A model generated the notes under the pieces. The model did no database searches. It saw only the letters and a program-made list of their open reading frames with translations, and had not been told where the DNA came from. Positions 54,426-62,359 of a stretch of 64,000 bases of DNA are shown in pieces. Origin of the DNA: Candidatus Omnitrophota bacterium (GTDB lineage: Bacteria > Omnitrophota > Gorgyraeia > Tantalellales > Tantalellaceae); contig WJMH01000018.1 of NCBI GenBank assembly GCA_014728045.1, positions 1 to 64,000 of the forward strand. The letters run 5' to 3'. Position numbers and translations under genes: made by a program. The first letter of the stretch is position 1. Every line of letters begins with the position of its first letter.

Positions 54426-54509
54426 CTAACGTTTATGTTTCTCATTACGAAGGCAAAAAAATAGCCTCCCTGTCGGCTCGACAAGCAGGCTTATATATAT
54501 TTTTCCCAT
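54426..54509 (-). CDS. 27-codon leader ORF upstream of pyrR
   Basis: An ATG at 54509 with AAGGAG five bases upstream opens a 27-codon frame starting MGKIYISLLVEPTG and ending at TAG (54428-54426), ten bases before the pyrR ATG. Its middle overlaps an intrinsic terminator, and its ribosome site is within the 3' arm of the PyrR-type hairpin. A moving ribosome would open the terminator. Position and overlap suggest a regulatory leader peptide. The peptide itself has no recognisable features. Confidence 0.55.
   Translation of the reverse strand: MGKIYISLLVEPTGRLFFCLRNEKHKR
54455..54491 (-). terminator. Attenuator: intrinsic terminator inside the pyr leader ORF
   Basis: On the minus strand, arms AGCCTGCTTGTCG and CGACAGGGAGGCT (13 nt each, one mismatch and one G-T pair) with loop AGC. 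An A and a run of seven T follow (54461-54455). It lies between the pyr promoter and pyrR. Confidence 0.75.
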
Positions 54510-54516
54510 TTTCTCT

Positions 54517-54549
54517 CCTTTTCCGGCCTCGCGGGACCGCTTTAAAAGG
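54517..54549 (-). promoter_or_regulatory. PyrR-type hairpin in the pyr leader RNA
   Basis: Stem CCTTTT/AAAAGG (54549-54544 with 54522-54517), then CGG/CCG, enclosing TCCCGCGAGGCC. This matches the core of the PyrR binding sequence UCCNGNGAGG. The AAAAGG arm is also the start of the ribosome site (AAAAGGAG) of the leader ORF. Confidence 0.65.
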
Positions 54550-54565
54550 TCTATCATCTTTAATG

Positions 54566-54594
54566 ATAGTACTACTTTAGGTGGGAATTGTCAA
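54566..54594 (-). promoter_or_regulatory. Promoter of the pyr operon
   Basis: TTGACA (54594-54589), a 17-bp spacer and TACTAT (54571-54566). The predicted start is near 54559. An inverted repeat CTATCAT/ATGATAG (54551-54569) overlaps the -10 box and the start. Confidence 0.7.
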
Positions 54595-54609
54595 GTTTTT
54601 TCACCCCGT

Positions 54610-54643
54610 AAAAAAGCGCGTGCCCCTTAAGGGCACACGCTTT
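54610..54643 (-). terminator. Terminator after parB
   Basis: Minus-strand hairpin AAAGCG-T-GTGCCC and GGGCAC-G-CGCTTT followed by a T run, 31 bp beyond the parB stop. Confidence 0.8.
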
Positions 54644-54673
54644 ACAAAAGATCCCCTTTAAGAGACCGCTCCC

Positions 54674-55507
54674 CTATGAAAGCATTATATTGAGCAGCCT
54701 TTCCAAATCCTCGTTCGAGAAATACTGTATCTCTATCCTTCCCCTTTTCTTTCCCTGGTGTATCCTGACCTTGGTCCCGAGCTTATGCTGGAGTTTTTCC
54801 TCTATGCTGGCTTTCTCCGGGTCCACAGGCTGCTTTGACCTCGCAGGGGTCTGTCCGATCCTCCTGGCAAGCTGTTCGGCCTCCCTTACGGACATACCTT
54901 TGCGGATAATATTCTTGGCCAGCTTGCTTCTAATCTTTTCGCTGACCACCGAAAGCAGAACCTTGGCATGCCCCGTGGATAAACGTCCCTGCTCAAGGTA
55001 TCCCTTGATCTCTGGCGAAAGCCCCAAGAGCCTTATGCTGTTGGATATGGTGGTCTTGTCCTTTCCCATCATCTGTCCGACCTTCTCGAGGGTATGTTCG
55101 AACTTGTCAATAAGCTCCTGGTAGGCCTGGGCTTCTTCTACGGGATTGAGCTCCTCTCTCTGGATATTCTCAATAAGCGAGATCTCAAGACTGCTGGCAT
55201 CATCTATATCATTGCGTATGATCGCAGGTATCTCCTGCTCTCCCAACTCCTGCGCGGCCCTGAAGCGCCTCTCCCCGGCTATGATCTCGTACCCGGAACC
55301 GGAAGGCCTGACCAGTATGGGCTGAATGAGCCCTTTTTCCTGGATCGAACTGGTCAGCTCCTCCATCTTCTTCTGACCAAAGCGTTTCCTGGGCTGGAAC
55401 GGATTAGGAACTATCTCCGATAGTTTTAATTTTTCTACCTTTTGTTTCGGCTTACTGGCGTCTTCCGATATCAGCGCATCCAGCCCTTTACCCAGTCTCT
55501 TCTCCAT
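54674..55507 (-). CDS. parB: Chromosome partition protein ParB
   Basis: A 277-residue CTP-dependent DNA clamp. It has the N-terminal ParB domain with KLSEIVPNPFQPRK and the GERRFRAAQELG CTP motif, a helix-turn-helix (TLEKVGQMMGKDKTTISNSIRLL, in two parts) that reads parS, and a C-terminal dimer domain. It loads on parS, two copies of which lie at 56.5 kb. It overlaps parA by 20 bp. Confidence 0.95.
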   Translation of the reverse strand: MEKRLGKGLDALISEDASKPKQKVEKLKLSEIVPNPFQPRKRFGQKKMEELTSSIQEKGLIQPILVRPSGSGYEIIAGERRFRAAQELGEQEIPAIIRNDIDDASSLEISLIENIQREELNPVEEAQAYQELIDKFEHTLEKVGQMMGKDKTTISNSIRLLGLSPEIKGYLEQGRLSTGHAKVLLSVVSEKIRSKLAKNIIRKGMSVREAEQLARRIGQTPARSKQPVDPEKASIEEKLQHKLGTKVRIHQGKKRGRIEIQYFSNEDLERLLNIMLS

Positions 55508-56318
55508 GATTTTCCTCCGTATTAGTTATAACCCCTTCTTTTCCAACAGCTTCTGCTTCCAGCGACAATCCGAGTATCTCTCTGGCAACATCTGAATATT
55601 TCTTTGCCCCTATTGAATTCTCGGCATATAATGCTATGGGTTTTCCGAACCCCGGGGCTTCGGTCAGTTTAACCGTTCTCGGTATGACCGTCCGGTAAAC
55701 TTTTTCTTTAAAGTGCTCCTTAACCTCGTTTATCACTTCCTTGGTAAGGTTAGTCCGGTAATCCGCAAGCGTCATTAGAACACCCTGTATCTCCAGGTCC
55801 TCATTCAAATTCTCTTTTATGAGGCTCAGTGTCTGCATAAGCTGTCCAAGCCCTTCAAGCGCATAATATTCGCACTGTATCGGGATAATCACGGAGTTTG
55901 CCGCGGTCAAACCGTTTATGGTAAGCAGTCCCAGCGATGGCGGACAATCGAATATCACATAATCAAATTCGTCCTGCATTTCTTCAAGGGCTTTTTTCAA
56001 ACGATACTCGCGTCCCATGACATTAACCAGTTCGACTTCAGCACCGGTCAAACTGATATTGGACGGGATTATCTTCAGATTTGCTATATCTGTCTCCAGA
56101 AGAGCTTCGCGAATATTGATATGTTCATGCAACACATTGTATATGCTGTGTTCAATCGTGGCTTTTTCGATACCGACGCCGCTGGTCGCGTTCGCCTGAG
56201 GGTCGAGATCGATAAGCAATGTTTTTTGGTCGTTCAGCGCCAGGTAAGCAGCTATGTTGATCGCCGAGGTTGTTTTTGCAACTCCGCCTTTCTGGTTACA
56301 AAAAGCGATTTTTTTCAT
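55488..56318 (-). CDS. parA: Chromosome partition ATPase ParA (Soj)
   Basis: A 276-residue deviant Walker ATPase starting MKKIAFCNQKGGVAKTT, where the signature lysine precedes GGVAKTT. DLDPQANAT and FDCPPSLG mark the other nucleotide motifs. It moves ParB-parS complexes on the nucleoid. The ATG at 56318 with GGAAGG upstream starts at the family N terminus. Confidence 0.95.
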   Translation of the reverse strand: MKKIAFCNQKGGVAKTTSAINIAAYLALNDQKTLLIDLDPQANATSGVGIEKATIEHSIYNVLHEHINIREALLETDIANLKIIPSNISLTGAEVELVNVMGREYRLKKALEEMQDEFDYVIFDCPPSLGLLTINGLTAANSVIIPIQCEYYALEGLGQLMQTLSLIKENLNEDLEIQGVLMTLADYRTNLTKEVINEVKEHFKEKVYRTVIPRTVKLTEAPGFGKPIALYAENSIGAKKYSDVAREILGLSLEAEAVGKEGVITNTEENHGEETG

Positions 56319-56366
56319 GTTGACGCCTTCCGGGTTGATGGTTGGCAGGTTTTTGGAATTTAGAAA

Positions 56367-56395
56367 AATATAACATACGAACAATAAAATGTCAA
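56367..56395 (-). promoter_or_regulatory. Promoter of parAB
   Basis: TTGACA (56395-56390), a 17-bp spacer and TATATT (56372-56367). The predicted start is near 56360, 42 nt before the parA ATG. Confidence 0.65.
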
Positions 56396-56513
56396 GTCGA
56401 TCGCCCGGGAAACAAGGCGTAGTTCTGGTACCATATCAGCATATCGCTGTAAGGCTTGTAGAACAAAGGGCAGGGCGGGTCGGAAATTTTTTTTATTCGA
56501 AAAACTTTTTAAT

Positions 56514-56529
56514 GTTTCCACGTGGAAAC
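56514..56529. other. parS: parS site 1
   Basis: GTTTCCACGTGGAAAC is a perfect 16-bp palindrome of the parS type (core CCACGTGG) recognised by ParB. Confidence 0.85.
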
Positions 56530-56553
56530 TCTCGCTGGTCATCAAAGAAAAAT

Positions 56554-56569
56554 GTTTCCACGTGGAAAC
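56554..56569. other. parS: parS site 2
   Basis: A second exact copy of GTTTCCACGTGGAAAC, 40 bp from the first centre to centre, so almost on the same DNA face. Confidence 0.85.
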
Positions 56570-56756
56570 CTGGATACCGTAAACGGAAGAGGGGGCCCAA
56601 CAAATTGTGGTGCTTCTGAATTATCCCCAAAGTTATTAAAGGTTTTAAGCCTTGTAACTGTGATAAAGTAAAGCATTTAAGGGGCTATTCACAAGTTATC
56701 AACATTTTGCTCGATGCGTATATCTTGTGCCCTGGAGATGCTTTTGGTGGGTGGGG

Positions 56757-56960
56757 TTATTCGGTATCTTTCAGTGTTACGCGCACCTTCGCCGGTTCGG
56801 CGCCTTCCATGCCGAAAAGCCCCCTGTGTTCTTCCTTGAGGACCTTGATCTCAACCTGCTGTTTATTGGCATGCAGCATTTTTAGCGCTTTTTTTATTGC
56901 TTCTTCTCTGGTGACTGCTTCGACCTCTATGGTCCGCATTTGTTCTCCGTTGTGCGGCAT
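56757..56960 (-). CDS. Jag N-terminal-domain protein (truncated relative to KhpB/Jag)
   Basis: A 67-residue protein matching only the Jag_N domain: MRTIEVEAVTREEAIKKAL and LFGMEGAEPAKVRV. Full KhpB/Jag proteins have about 200 residues with KH and R3H RNA-binding domains. These are missing here, and no remnant follows before the parS region. It keeps the usual place beside yidC. GAGGTGA precedes the ATG. Confidence 0.8.
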   Translation of the reverse strand: MPHNGEQMRTIEVEAVTREEAIKKALKMLHANKQQVEIKVLKEEHRGLFGMEGAEPAKVRVTLKDTE

Positions 56961-56969
56961 GTCTTCACC

Positions 56970-58559
56970 TCAATCCCCGGCAAGGCGTTTGCCGATAATA
57001 GTCTGTTCGGTCGACATCAGTATCGTATTGGTAAGCCAGTACAACACAAGCCCGGAGGGCATCTTATAGAATAAGAACCCGAATAAAAGAGGCATCATCA
57101 GCATCATTATCTTCTGCTGGCTTGCCTGTTCATCGGTCATGGCCCCGGCCGAAACACTTTGTGATAGCTTTTGCTGCACGACCATCATACCGACCATGAG
57201 TAAAGGCAGCACGTTTATGCTTGAGCCCAGTACCGGAAGAGAAAAGGGCAGGGGAACCGCATCCGGTTTTGCCAGGTCCTTTATCCAGAGAAAATCCGAC
57301 CCCTTAAGTTCAATGAACCTCATAAGCCCCTGATATAACGCAATGAATATGGGCATTTGCAGGAGAAGAGGCAGGCAGCCTCCCAGAGGATTAACGTTGT
57401 ATTTCTTATAAAGCTCCATCATTTCCTTGTTCAGTTTCTGGGGGTTGTCCTTATGAAGCTCTTTCAATTTCTGCATATGCGGCTGTATCTTTTTCATCTG
57501 CTGCATTGAAGCGAAACTCTTGAAGGTGAGGGGAAAGAGCAGGAAATTTATCAAGATCGTAAGACAGATTATCGCAAGGCCCCAATTATGCGTCCAGTTA
57601 TGGAAAAATGCCAATATGGACAGAAGCACCTTGCTCAGGGCGCCGAAGAACCCGAAGTCCACCAGCTCTTCCAGGCTGTACCCTATGGCGGCGAGCTTTT
57701 TTTCGTCAAGAGTCCCGGCGTAGAGAAAGAATTCATCTTCTTTTGCCGTTCCGGGAGCCAGTTCCTGGCTCTGCATGCGCAGACCCGTCAGGAGATTCTT
57801 GCCGGCCACTTTCTGCATGAAAGCGGTCTTGGGAGCGGTGAAGGGCTTAAGGGCTACCGCGAAATACCTGTTCTTCAGGCCTATCCACGATATATTTCCC
57901 ATTCTTTCCTCGATCTGCTTGACGGATTTTTCGCGCCAGAGCTTACCGTCGATCATCGCATTGGCCTCCAGGAACCTGCGGCCCATGATATTGTCCGCCT
58001 TTATAAGATCTGCCGGCCCGATAATGCTATAGGAAAAATTGATGCTCCTGTCGGCAATGTTCCTGACCGACACCATAAGATCTATGCGGTTGGTTCCCTG
58101 CGGGAAAACATACCTTTTAGTCAGTTCGATCCAGCCCGGTTCGGTGTATGTATATTCTACATAATTGTCGCCGCGGCTCATTTCGTACTTTTTCGCCTCC
58201 AACCCAGCAATAATACTGCTTTCCAGCGCGAAGGGCCTTTGTGAAAGCACTTCTTCCTCGAACAGGGTATCTTCACCCTTTATGGTCACCAGCACCAGTT
58301 TTTTCATGCTTCCGCCGATATCCGAAAAGACCGCCCTGTAGTTCTCCGTGTAAACTTCGGTGAGCTTCTCTTCCAGCGCCTTCTGTTCTTTGGAGGAAGA
58401 AGTGCGTGGGGCAGCCGGGCCGGTTTCGGTCTGTGTCCCTGCGGTCCCACTGGGTGCGTACTCCGGCTGTACCTGTGGCTTGTTCTTGTTTCCCAGGAAC
58501 TGGAACCCCAGTAAAATCATCAGTGAAAGCGCGATCGCAACGATCATTCTTTTTTCCAT
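56970..58559 (-). CDS. yidC: Membrane protein insertase YidC
   Basis: A 529-residue YidC of the Gram-negative type. It has an N-terminal helix, a large periplasmic domain (about 60-330) and five conserved helices. The hydrophilic groove region is NFLLFPLTFKSFASMQQMKKI with its conserved arginine replaced by lysine in this stretch, and MPIFIALYQGLMR follows. A TTG one codon earlier is an alternative start; the ATG at 58559 is better spaced from AAAGGAG. The periplasmic domain supports a double-membrane envelope. Confidence 0.95.
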   Translation of the reverse strand: MEKRMIVAIALSLMILLGFQFLGNKNKPQVQPEYAPSGTAGTQTETGPAAPRTSSSKEQKALEEKLTEVYTENYRAVFSDIGGSMKKLVLVTIKGEDTLFEEEVLSQRPFALESSIIAGLEAKKYEMSRGDNYVEYTYTEPGWIELTKRYVFPQGTNRIDLMVSVRNIADRSINFSYSIIGPADLIKADNIMGRRFLEANAMIDGKLWREKSVKQIEERMGNISWIGLKNRYFAVALKPFTAPKTAFMQKVAGKNLLTGLRMQSQELAPGTAKEDEFFLYAGTLDEKKLAAIGYSLEELVDFGFFGALSKVLLSILAFFHNWTHNWGLAIICLTILINFLLFPLTFKSFASMQQMKKIQPHMQKLKELHKDNPQKLNKEMMELYKKYNVNPLGGCLPLLLQMPIFIALYQGLMRFIELKGSDFLWIKDLAKPDAVPLPFSLPVLGSSINVLPLLMVGMMVVQQKLSQSVSAGAMTDEQASQQKIMMLMMPLLFGFLFYKMPSGLVLYWLTNTILMSTEQTIIGKRLAGD

Positions 58560-58571
58560 CAACTTACTCCT

Positions 58572-58802
58572 TTAAAACTGGTTAGAACTTTTCTCGGAGA
58601 CCGGATCGAACCCGCCTCTAGAGAACGGATTACATCTCAGCAGCCGCCAGACCGACATCGCCGAACCTTTAATGGTGCCGTGCTTGCGGATGGCTTCGAT
58701 GGCATAATCCGAGCAGGTTGGATAAAATCTGCAACTCCTTATAAACAAAGGACTTATAACTTTTTTGTAGGCTCTTATGAATGCTATCAGGGCTTGTTTC
58801 AT
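58572..58802 (-). CDS. yidD: Membrane protein insertion efficiency factor YidD
   Basis: A 76-residue amphipathic protein with the YidD signature [15 protein letters not shown] near residue 24 and [15 protein letters not shown] near the end. It acts beside YidC in membrane insertion. It lies between rnpA and yidC as in most bacteria. Confidence 0.95.
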   Translation of the reverse strand: MKQALIAFIRAYKKVISPLFIRSCRFYPTCSDYAIEAIRKHGTIKGSAMSVWRLLRCNPFSRGGFDPVSEKSSNQF

Positions 58803-58806
58803 CTGG

Positions 58807-59148
58807 TTACCGCATCTTCCGGACGATCTGATCCAAGCTGTGCCGTATCTGTTCCGACAAAGACCTTTTGCCTAAACTGTCAACTTTTGACGCCACCCGC
58901 ACAATGATCCTGGCGCCTTTTATCCAGCCGGGCTGTTCCCCGCGGAAATACGAATAGATAATCCTTCTCAGGTAATTGCGGGTAACGGCTTTCGGGGCCA
59001 CCTTCTTGGAAACGATTATCCCTATCTCCGGGAGCCCCCGCATGCGGATTCTTTCCACATAAGCGAGCAGTGGTCCGGCTCCGTACTTTTCGCCGTTCTC
59101 GAGGACCTCGGCGAAATCCTTCGGTCTAAGAATATGCTTTATCTTCAC
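58807..59148 (-). CDS. rnpA: Ribonuclease P protein component
   Basis: A 113-residue basic protein with [20 protein letters not shown], the RNR-type motif of RnpA, and the early [12 protein letters not shown]. It helps the RNase P RNA bind pre-tRNA leaders. The start is GTG at 59148, overlapping the rpmH stop by 4 bp. Confidence 0.93.
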   Translation of the reverse strand: MKIKHILRPKDFAEVLENGEKYGAGPLLAYVERIRMRGLPEIGIIVSKKVAPKAVTRNYLRRIIYSYFRGEQPGWIKGARIIVRVASKVDSLGKRSLSEQIRHSLDQIVRKMR

Positions 59149-59282
59149 GCGGACAGTACTTTGTGCCCCTTGCTGCGTTTCCTGTTCAAAATGGTCCTGC
59201 CGGACTTGGTGCTGCTTCTCTTACGGAACCCGTGTTTTCTTTTGCGTTTCAGATTTGATTTTGTCTTTAGATTCTTTTTCAC
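59145..59282 (-). CDS. rpmH: Ribosomal protein L34
   Basis: A 45-residue protein rich in Lys and Arg with the L34 core [16 protein letters not shown]. It starts with GTG at 59282 behind AAGGAGT. It is the first gene of the rpmH-rnpA-yidD-yidC-jagN run. Confidence 0.95.
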   Translation of the reverse strand: MKKNLKTKSNLKRKRKHGFRKRSSTKSGRTILNRKRSKGHKVLSA

Positions 59283-59330
59283 GGAATTACTCCTTGAAAT
59301 TGGATATAAATCATATTTAATGGATTAGTG

Positions 59331-59358
59331 ATTATAACACACAAAAGAGCTAAGTCAA
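59331..59358 (-). promoter_or_regulatory. Promoter of rpmH-rnpA-yidD-yidC-jagN
   Basis: TTGACT (59358-59353), a 16-bp spacer and TATAAT (59336-59331). The start is predicted near 59324, 42 nt before the rpmH GTG. Confidence 0.65.
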
Positions 59359-59440
59359 GGGTTAATCCGATATCCCTGCGCGGCAGGCTATTCTCTTTAC
59401 TGAAGGACGATCTTTACGTGGCTTGGCACTAAAAATTTCC

Positions 59441-59469
59441 TTGCATTGTATGTTTCGAGTGGTTATAAT
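59441..59469 (+). promoter_or_regulatory. Promoter of dnaA
   Basis: TTGCAT, a 17-bp spacer and TATAAT. The start is predicted near 59476; the leader then holds a perfect DnaA box, which suits self-control by DnaA. Confidence 0.6.
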
Positions 59470-59604
59470 AGTTCCCAATATGATTTAACGGCTAGATTCC
59501 TTATACCCACGGCCTGTGGATAACTTGTTGATATCCCGTTTCTTTCCCGTGGAAAACATCCGGGTCCTGTTGATAAAAATTAGCCGCTCTTCAAGTATCT
59601 TATT

Positions 59605-61008
59605 ATGGAAAACGTCTGGGAAAAAGCATTAAACATCCTCCGTTCAGAGGTGAACGAGCAGGTTTTCAGCACGTGGTTCTCTTCAATAAAAGAAATCCCT
59701 TCTGAAGACGATTCTCTCACTCTCGCCGTCCCGAACAAATTCTTCGAGAACTGGGTGCGCGAAAAATATATAAGCCTTATATCGATGGCCGTCCAGCAGG
59801 CTTCGGGAAGGAGCAGGCGGATCTCGTTCAAGGTCGTGGAGCCGGCGCCTCAGGAAAAAGAAAAACCAAAACAGCCCCAGACCGAGAAACGCGTGGCTGG
59901 GGCGGAGCCCCAGAAAGACACGCGCGGAGAAAGCTGGCTCAAGTCCGTCTTTGCCGGGGGGCGCGCGACCCCCGAAAGCCGCTACAAGCAGATAGGGCTT
60001 AACCCGAATTATACTTTCGAGAATTTCGTGGTGGGAGAGAACAACCGTTTCGCTCACGCCGCGGCACTGGCCATCTGCGAAAAACTTTCAAGGATGTACA
60101 ATCCCTTCTTTCTCTACGGAGGTGTCGGCCTGGGGAAGACCCATCTTATGCAGGCCATGGGACAGGAGATACTCCAGAAAAACCCGAAAGCACAGGTGCT
60201 CTACATATCGAGTGAAGAGTTCACCAACCAACTGATAAAAGCCATCCGTACAAGAACCACCGATAAATTCCGCAACATGTACAGGAATGTTGATGTCCTT
60301 CTCGTAGACGACATACATTTCATCGCCGGGAAGGAATCGACACAGGAGGAGTTCTTCCACACATTCAACGCGCTCCACGACGCGCATAAACAGATAGTAA
60401 TCTCCAGTGACCGCACGCCGCAGGACATACCGACGCTGGAGGAGCGGCTTGTCTCGCGTTTCGCCTGGGGGCTTATCGCGGATATACAGCCTCCGGATTT
60501 TGAAACGCGCATGGCGATACTCGGGAAAAAAAGCGAGAATGAAGCGGTGGGCGTCCCGGACGAGGTCCTGGTCTTTTTGGCAGAGAACATAAAGACGAAT
60601 ATCCGCGAAATGGAGGGCGCTCTTATCCGGGTCGTCGCTTCCTCGAAACTGACCGGGCAAGAGATGTCGGTGGACCTGGCCAAGAACGTGCTTCGCGGGA
60701 TGATCTCCACCGAGGCCAAGAAGATAACCATCGACCTCATTCAGAAGGTCGTAGCCGAGTATTTCAATATCAAGATGTCGGACATGAAGACGAAAAAAAG
60801 GACTAGGGCCATAGCTTATCCGAGACAGCTGGCCATGTATCTTTCAAGGTCTCTTACCGATTATTCGCTTCCTGATATCGGCGGTTTTTTCGGGGGCAGG
60901 GACCACACGACCGTGCTTCATGCCTGCGATAAGATCGGCAAAGAGCTGGTTAACAACGAAAGCACACGGTCGGTCATAAACGAACTGACCGTACAGATAA
61001 AAAGATAG
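59605..61008 (+). CDS. dnaA: Chromosomal replication initiator DnaA
   Basis: A 467-residue AAA+ initiator. Domain I spans about residues 1-80, with a Pro/Lys-rich linker (about 80-125). The AAA+ core has Walker A GGVGLGKTH near residue 172 and Walker B LLVDDIHFI near residue 233. Domain IV ends with GRDHTTVLHACDKI, which reads DnaA boxes. The ribosome site is weak. Confidence 0.97.
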   Translation: MENVWEKALNILRSEVNEQVFSTWFSSIKEIPSEDDSLTLAVPNKFFENWVREKYISLISMAVQQASGRSRRISFKVVEPAPQEKEKPKQPQTEKRVAGAEPQKDTRGESWLKSVFAGGRATPESRYKQIGLNPNYTFENFVVGENNRFAHAAALAICEKLSRMYNPFFLYGGVGLGKTHLMQAMGQEILQKNPKAQVLYISSEEFTNQLIKAIRTRTTDKFRNMYRNVDVLLVDDIHFIAGKESTQEEFFHTFNALHDAHKQIVISSDRTPQDIPTLEERLVSRFAWGLIADIQPPDFETRMAILGKKSENEAVGVPDEVLVFLAENIKTNIREMEGALIRVVASSKLTGQEMSVDLAKNVLRGMISTEAKKITIDLIQKVVAEYFNIKMSDMKTKKRTRAIAYPRQLAMYLSRSLTDYSLPDIGGFFGGRDHTTVLHACDKIGKELVNNESTRSVINELTVQIKR

Positions 61009-61255
61009 GTTGTTGGTTTCTTTGACAAACTGTGGATAACTTTTATAAGGCTTGTACATTTTTTCCACTGTGCCGGGGAACGGTTATACACAGGTTATTA
61101 TTAATTTAAGGTTTTTAATTTAAGTAAGTTAGAAAGATATCCACAAAGTAACAACCTCTTTTATTACTTATACTGATACTACTGCATTTTAAAAAACTAT
61201 TAGTAAAGAAGAACATAAGAGCAGTGAACAACTCAAGATCTTAGGGGGAGGAAAA
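61009..61255. other. oriC: Candidate oriC: dnaA-dnaN intergenic region
   Basis: About 250 bp with DnaA boxes TGTGGATAA (61031-61039) and TTATACACA (61084-61092), and a one-mismatch box ATATCCACA (61137-61145). Between and after them lies a stretch of mainly A/T bases (61094-61210) that could be the unwinding element. The dnaA-dnaN gap is a common place for oriC. Confidence 0.6.
61022..61049 (+). promoter_or_regulatory. Promoter of dnaN-dciA-gyrB overlapping a DnaA box
   Basis: TTGACA (61022-61027), a 16-bp spacer and TATAAG (61044-61049). The perfect DnaA box at 61031-61039 lies in the spacer, so DnaA binding would block polymerase. Confidence 0.5.
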
Positions 61256-62359
61256 ATGGAACTAGTGGTTTCAAAAAGCGACCTGATGGAAGGCATACAG
61301 ACTGTACAGAACGCTGTATCACAAAAAAGCAGCCTTCCTATTTTAAGTAATGTTCTGCTGGAAGCGGAAAAGAGCGGTCTTAAGCTTACCGCTACGGACC
61401 TTGATATAGGTATATGTTCAACTATACCTGCCGAGGTCGTTCAGGAGGGGTCCATAACGGTCCCGGCTAGGAAATTCTTCGACATAATAAAGGCACTTCC
61501 TGAGGAGAACGATATAGAACTTAACATGAAAAAGAATAATTTCGTCACGATAAAAAGCGGAAAGGCTCTTTTCAAGATAATAGGTCTACCGAAGGAGGAG
61601 TTCCCGCAGCTTCCGATGTTCAAGGACAAGGATTCTATAACGATAAACCAGAGCGATTTCAAGGAAATGCTCAACCTGACGGATTTCGCGATAAGCAGGG
61701 ACGACACCAGGTACGTGCTTAACGGGGTTTTGCTCCTCGTCAAAGGGGATGACATCAAGGTGGTCGCGACCGACGGGAGGCGTCTTGCTGTAGTTGAGAA
61801 GAAACTCGAGAAAAAGACCCTTGTCGACAGGGAAGCCATCATACCGACGAAGACGGTGCAGGAAGCGAAGAGGATGCTTCAGGATGAAGGGGAGGTCCAG
61901 ATCAAGTTCAGCGATAATCAGGTGCTTTTCTCTTTTTCGACAAGTTTTATTCTTTCCAGGCTCATCGAAGGGGAATACCCCAACTATTCCAAGGTGATCC
62001 CGGGCAAATCCTCTAAAGAGATAACCGTATCCAGGGAAGATTTTCTTTCCGCGACAAGAAGAGCGAGCATATTCACAGACCAGGACTCGATGGCCATCAA
62101 GCTCAACATCAAGAAAAAGAGGATGACCATATCCAAGAACACGCCTTATCTAGGAGAGGCGAAAGAGGAACTTGAGGTAGATTACTCGGGAGGGGACGAT
62201 CTTGAAATAGGGTTCAACCCGAAATACCTGATAGACGTCCTTAAAAGCCTGGCAGACCACCAGATAGTCTTCGAGGTGAGCGACGCGTCAAAGCCCGGCG
62301 TGATAAGGCGCGGGAAGGAATATACCTACGTCGTCCTCCCGATGCAGCTTACGGCATGA
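61256..62359 (+). CDS. dnaN: DNA polymerase III beta clamp
   Basis: A 367-residue sliding clamp with the three-domain layout. It has LEAEKSGLKLTATDLDIGI in domain 1, DGRRLAVVEK in domain 2 and the C-terminal MQLT hydrophobic pocket region (YTYVVLPMQL). GGGGGAGG lies just before the ATG. It overlaps dciA by 4 bp. Confidence 0.96.
   Translation: MELVVSKSDLMEGIQTVQNAVSQKSSLPILSNVLLEAEKSGLKLTATDLDIGICSTIPAEVVQEGSITVPARKFFDIIKALPEENDIELNMKKNNFVTIKSGKALFKIIGLPKEEFPQLPMFKDKDSITINQSDFKEMLNLTDFAISRDDTRYVLNGVLLLVKGDDIKVVATDGRRLAVVEKKLEKKTLVDREAIIPTKTVQEAKRMLQDEGEVQIKFSDNQVLFSFSTSFILSRLIEGEYPNYSKVIPGKSSKEITVSREDFLSATRRASIFTDQDSMAIKLNIKKKRMTISKNTPYLGEAKEELEVDYSGGDDLEIGFNPKYLIDVLKSLADHQIVFEVSDASKPGVIRRGKEYTYVVLPMQLTA

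Larger units (their letters stand above)
56385..56756. other. Non-coding parS region between parA and jagN
   Basis: About 370 bp without a credible gene. It holds the parAB promoter start, two parS copies, A/T runs and loose DnaA-box-like sites such as TTATCAACA near 56697 and TTATCCCCA near 56620. The frame at 56360-56545 on the minus strand covers the parS sites and is not thought to be coding. Confidence 0.6.
59283..59604. other. Divergent rpmH/dnaA promoter region with DnaA boxes
   Basis: About 320 bp without a gene. It holds the rpmH promoter, the dnaA promoter and a 129-nt dnaA leader. A perfect DnaA box TGTGGATAA lies at 59515-59523, with one-mismatch boxes TTATACCCA near 59501 and TGTTGATAA near 59569. 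It may be part of the origin or only autoregulate dnaA. Confidence 0.65.

Noticed and set aside
56360-56545. 61-codon minus-strand frame across the parS sites
   Set aside because: It overlaps a parS palindrome and the parAB promoter, and has no recognisable protein pattern.
59390-59440. A small RNA gene before the dnaA promoter
   Set aside because: No stable hairpin with a T run and no known RNA motif could be seen in this stretch.
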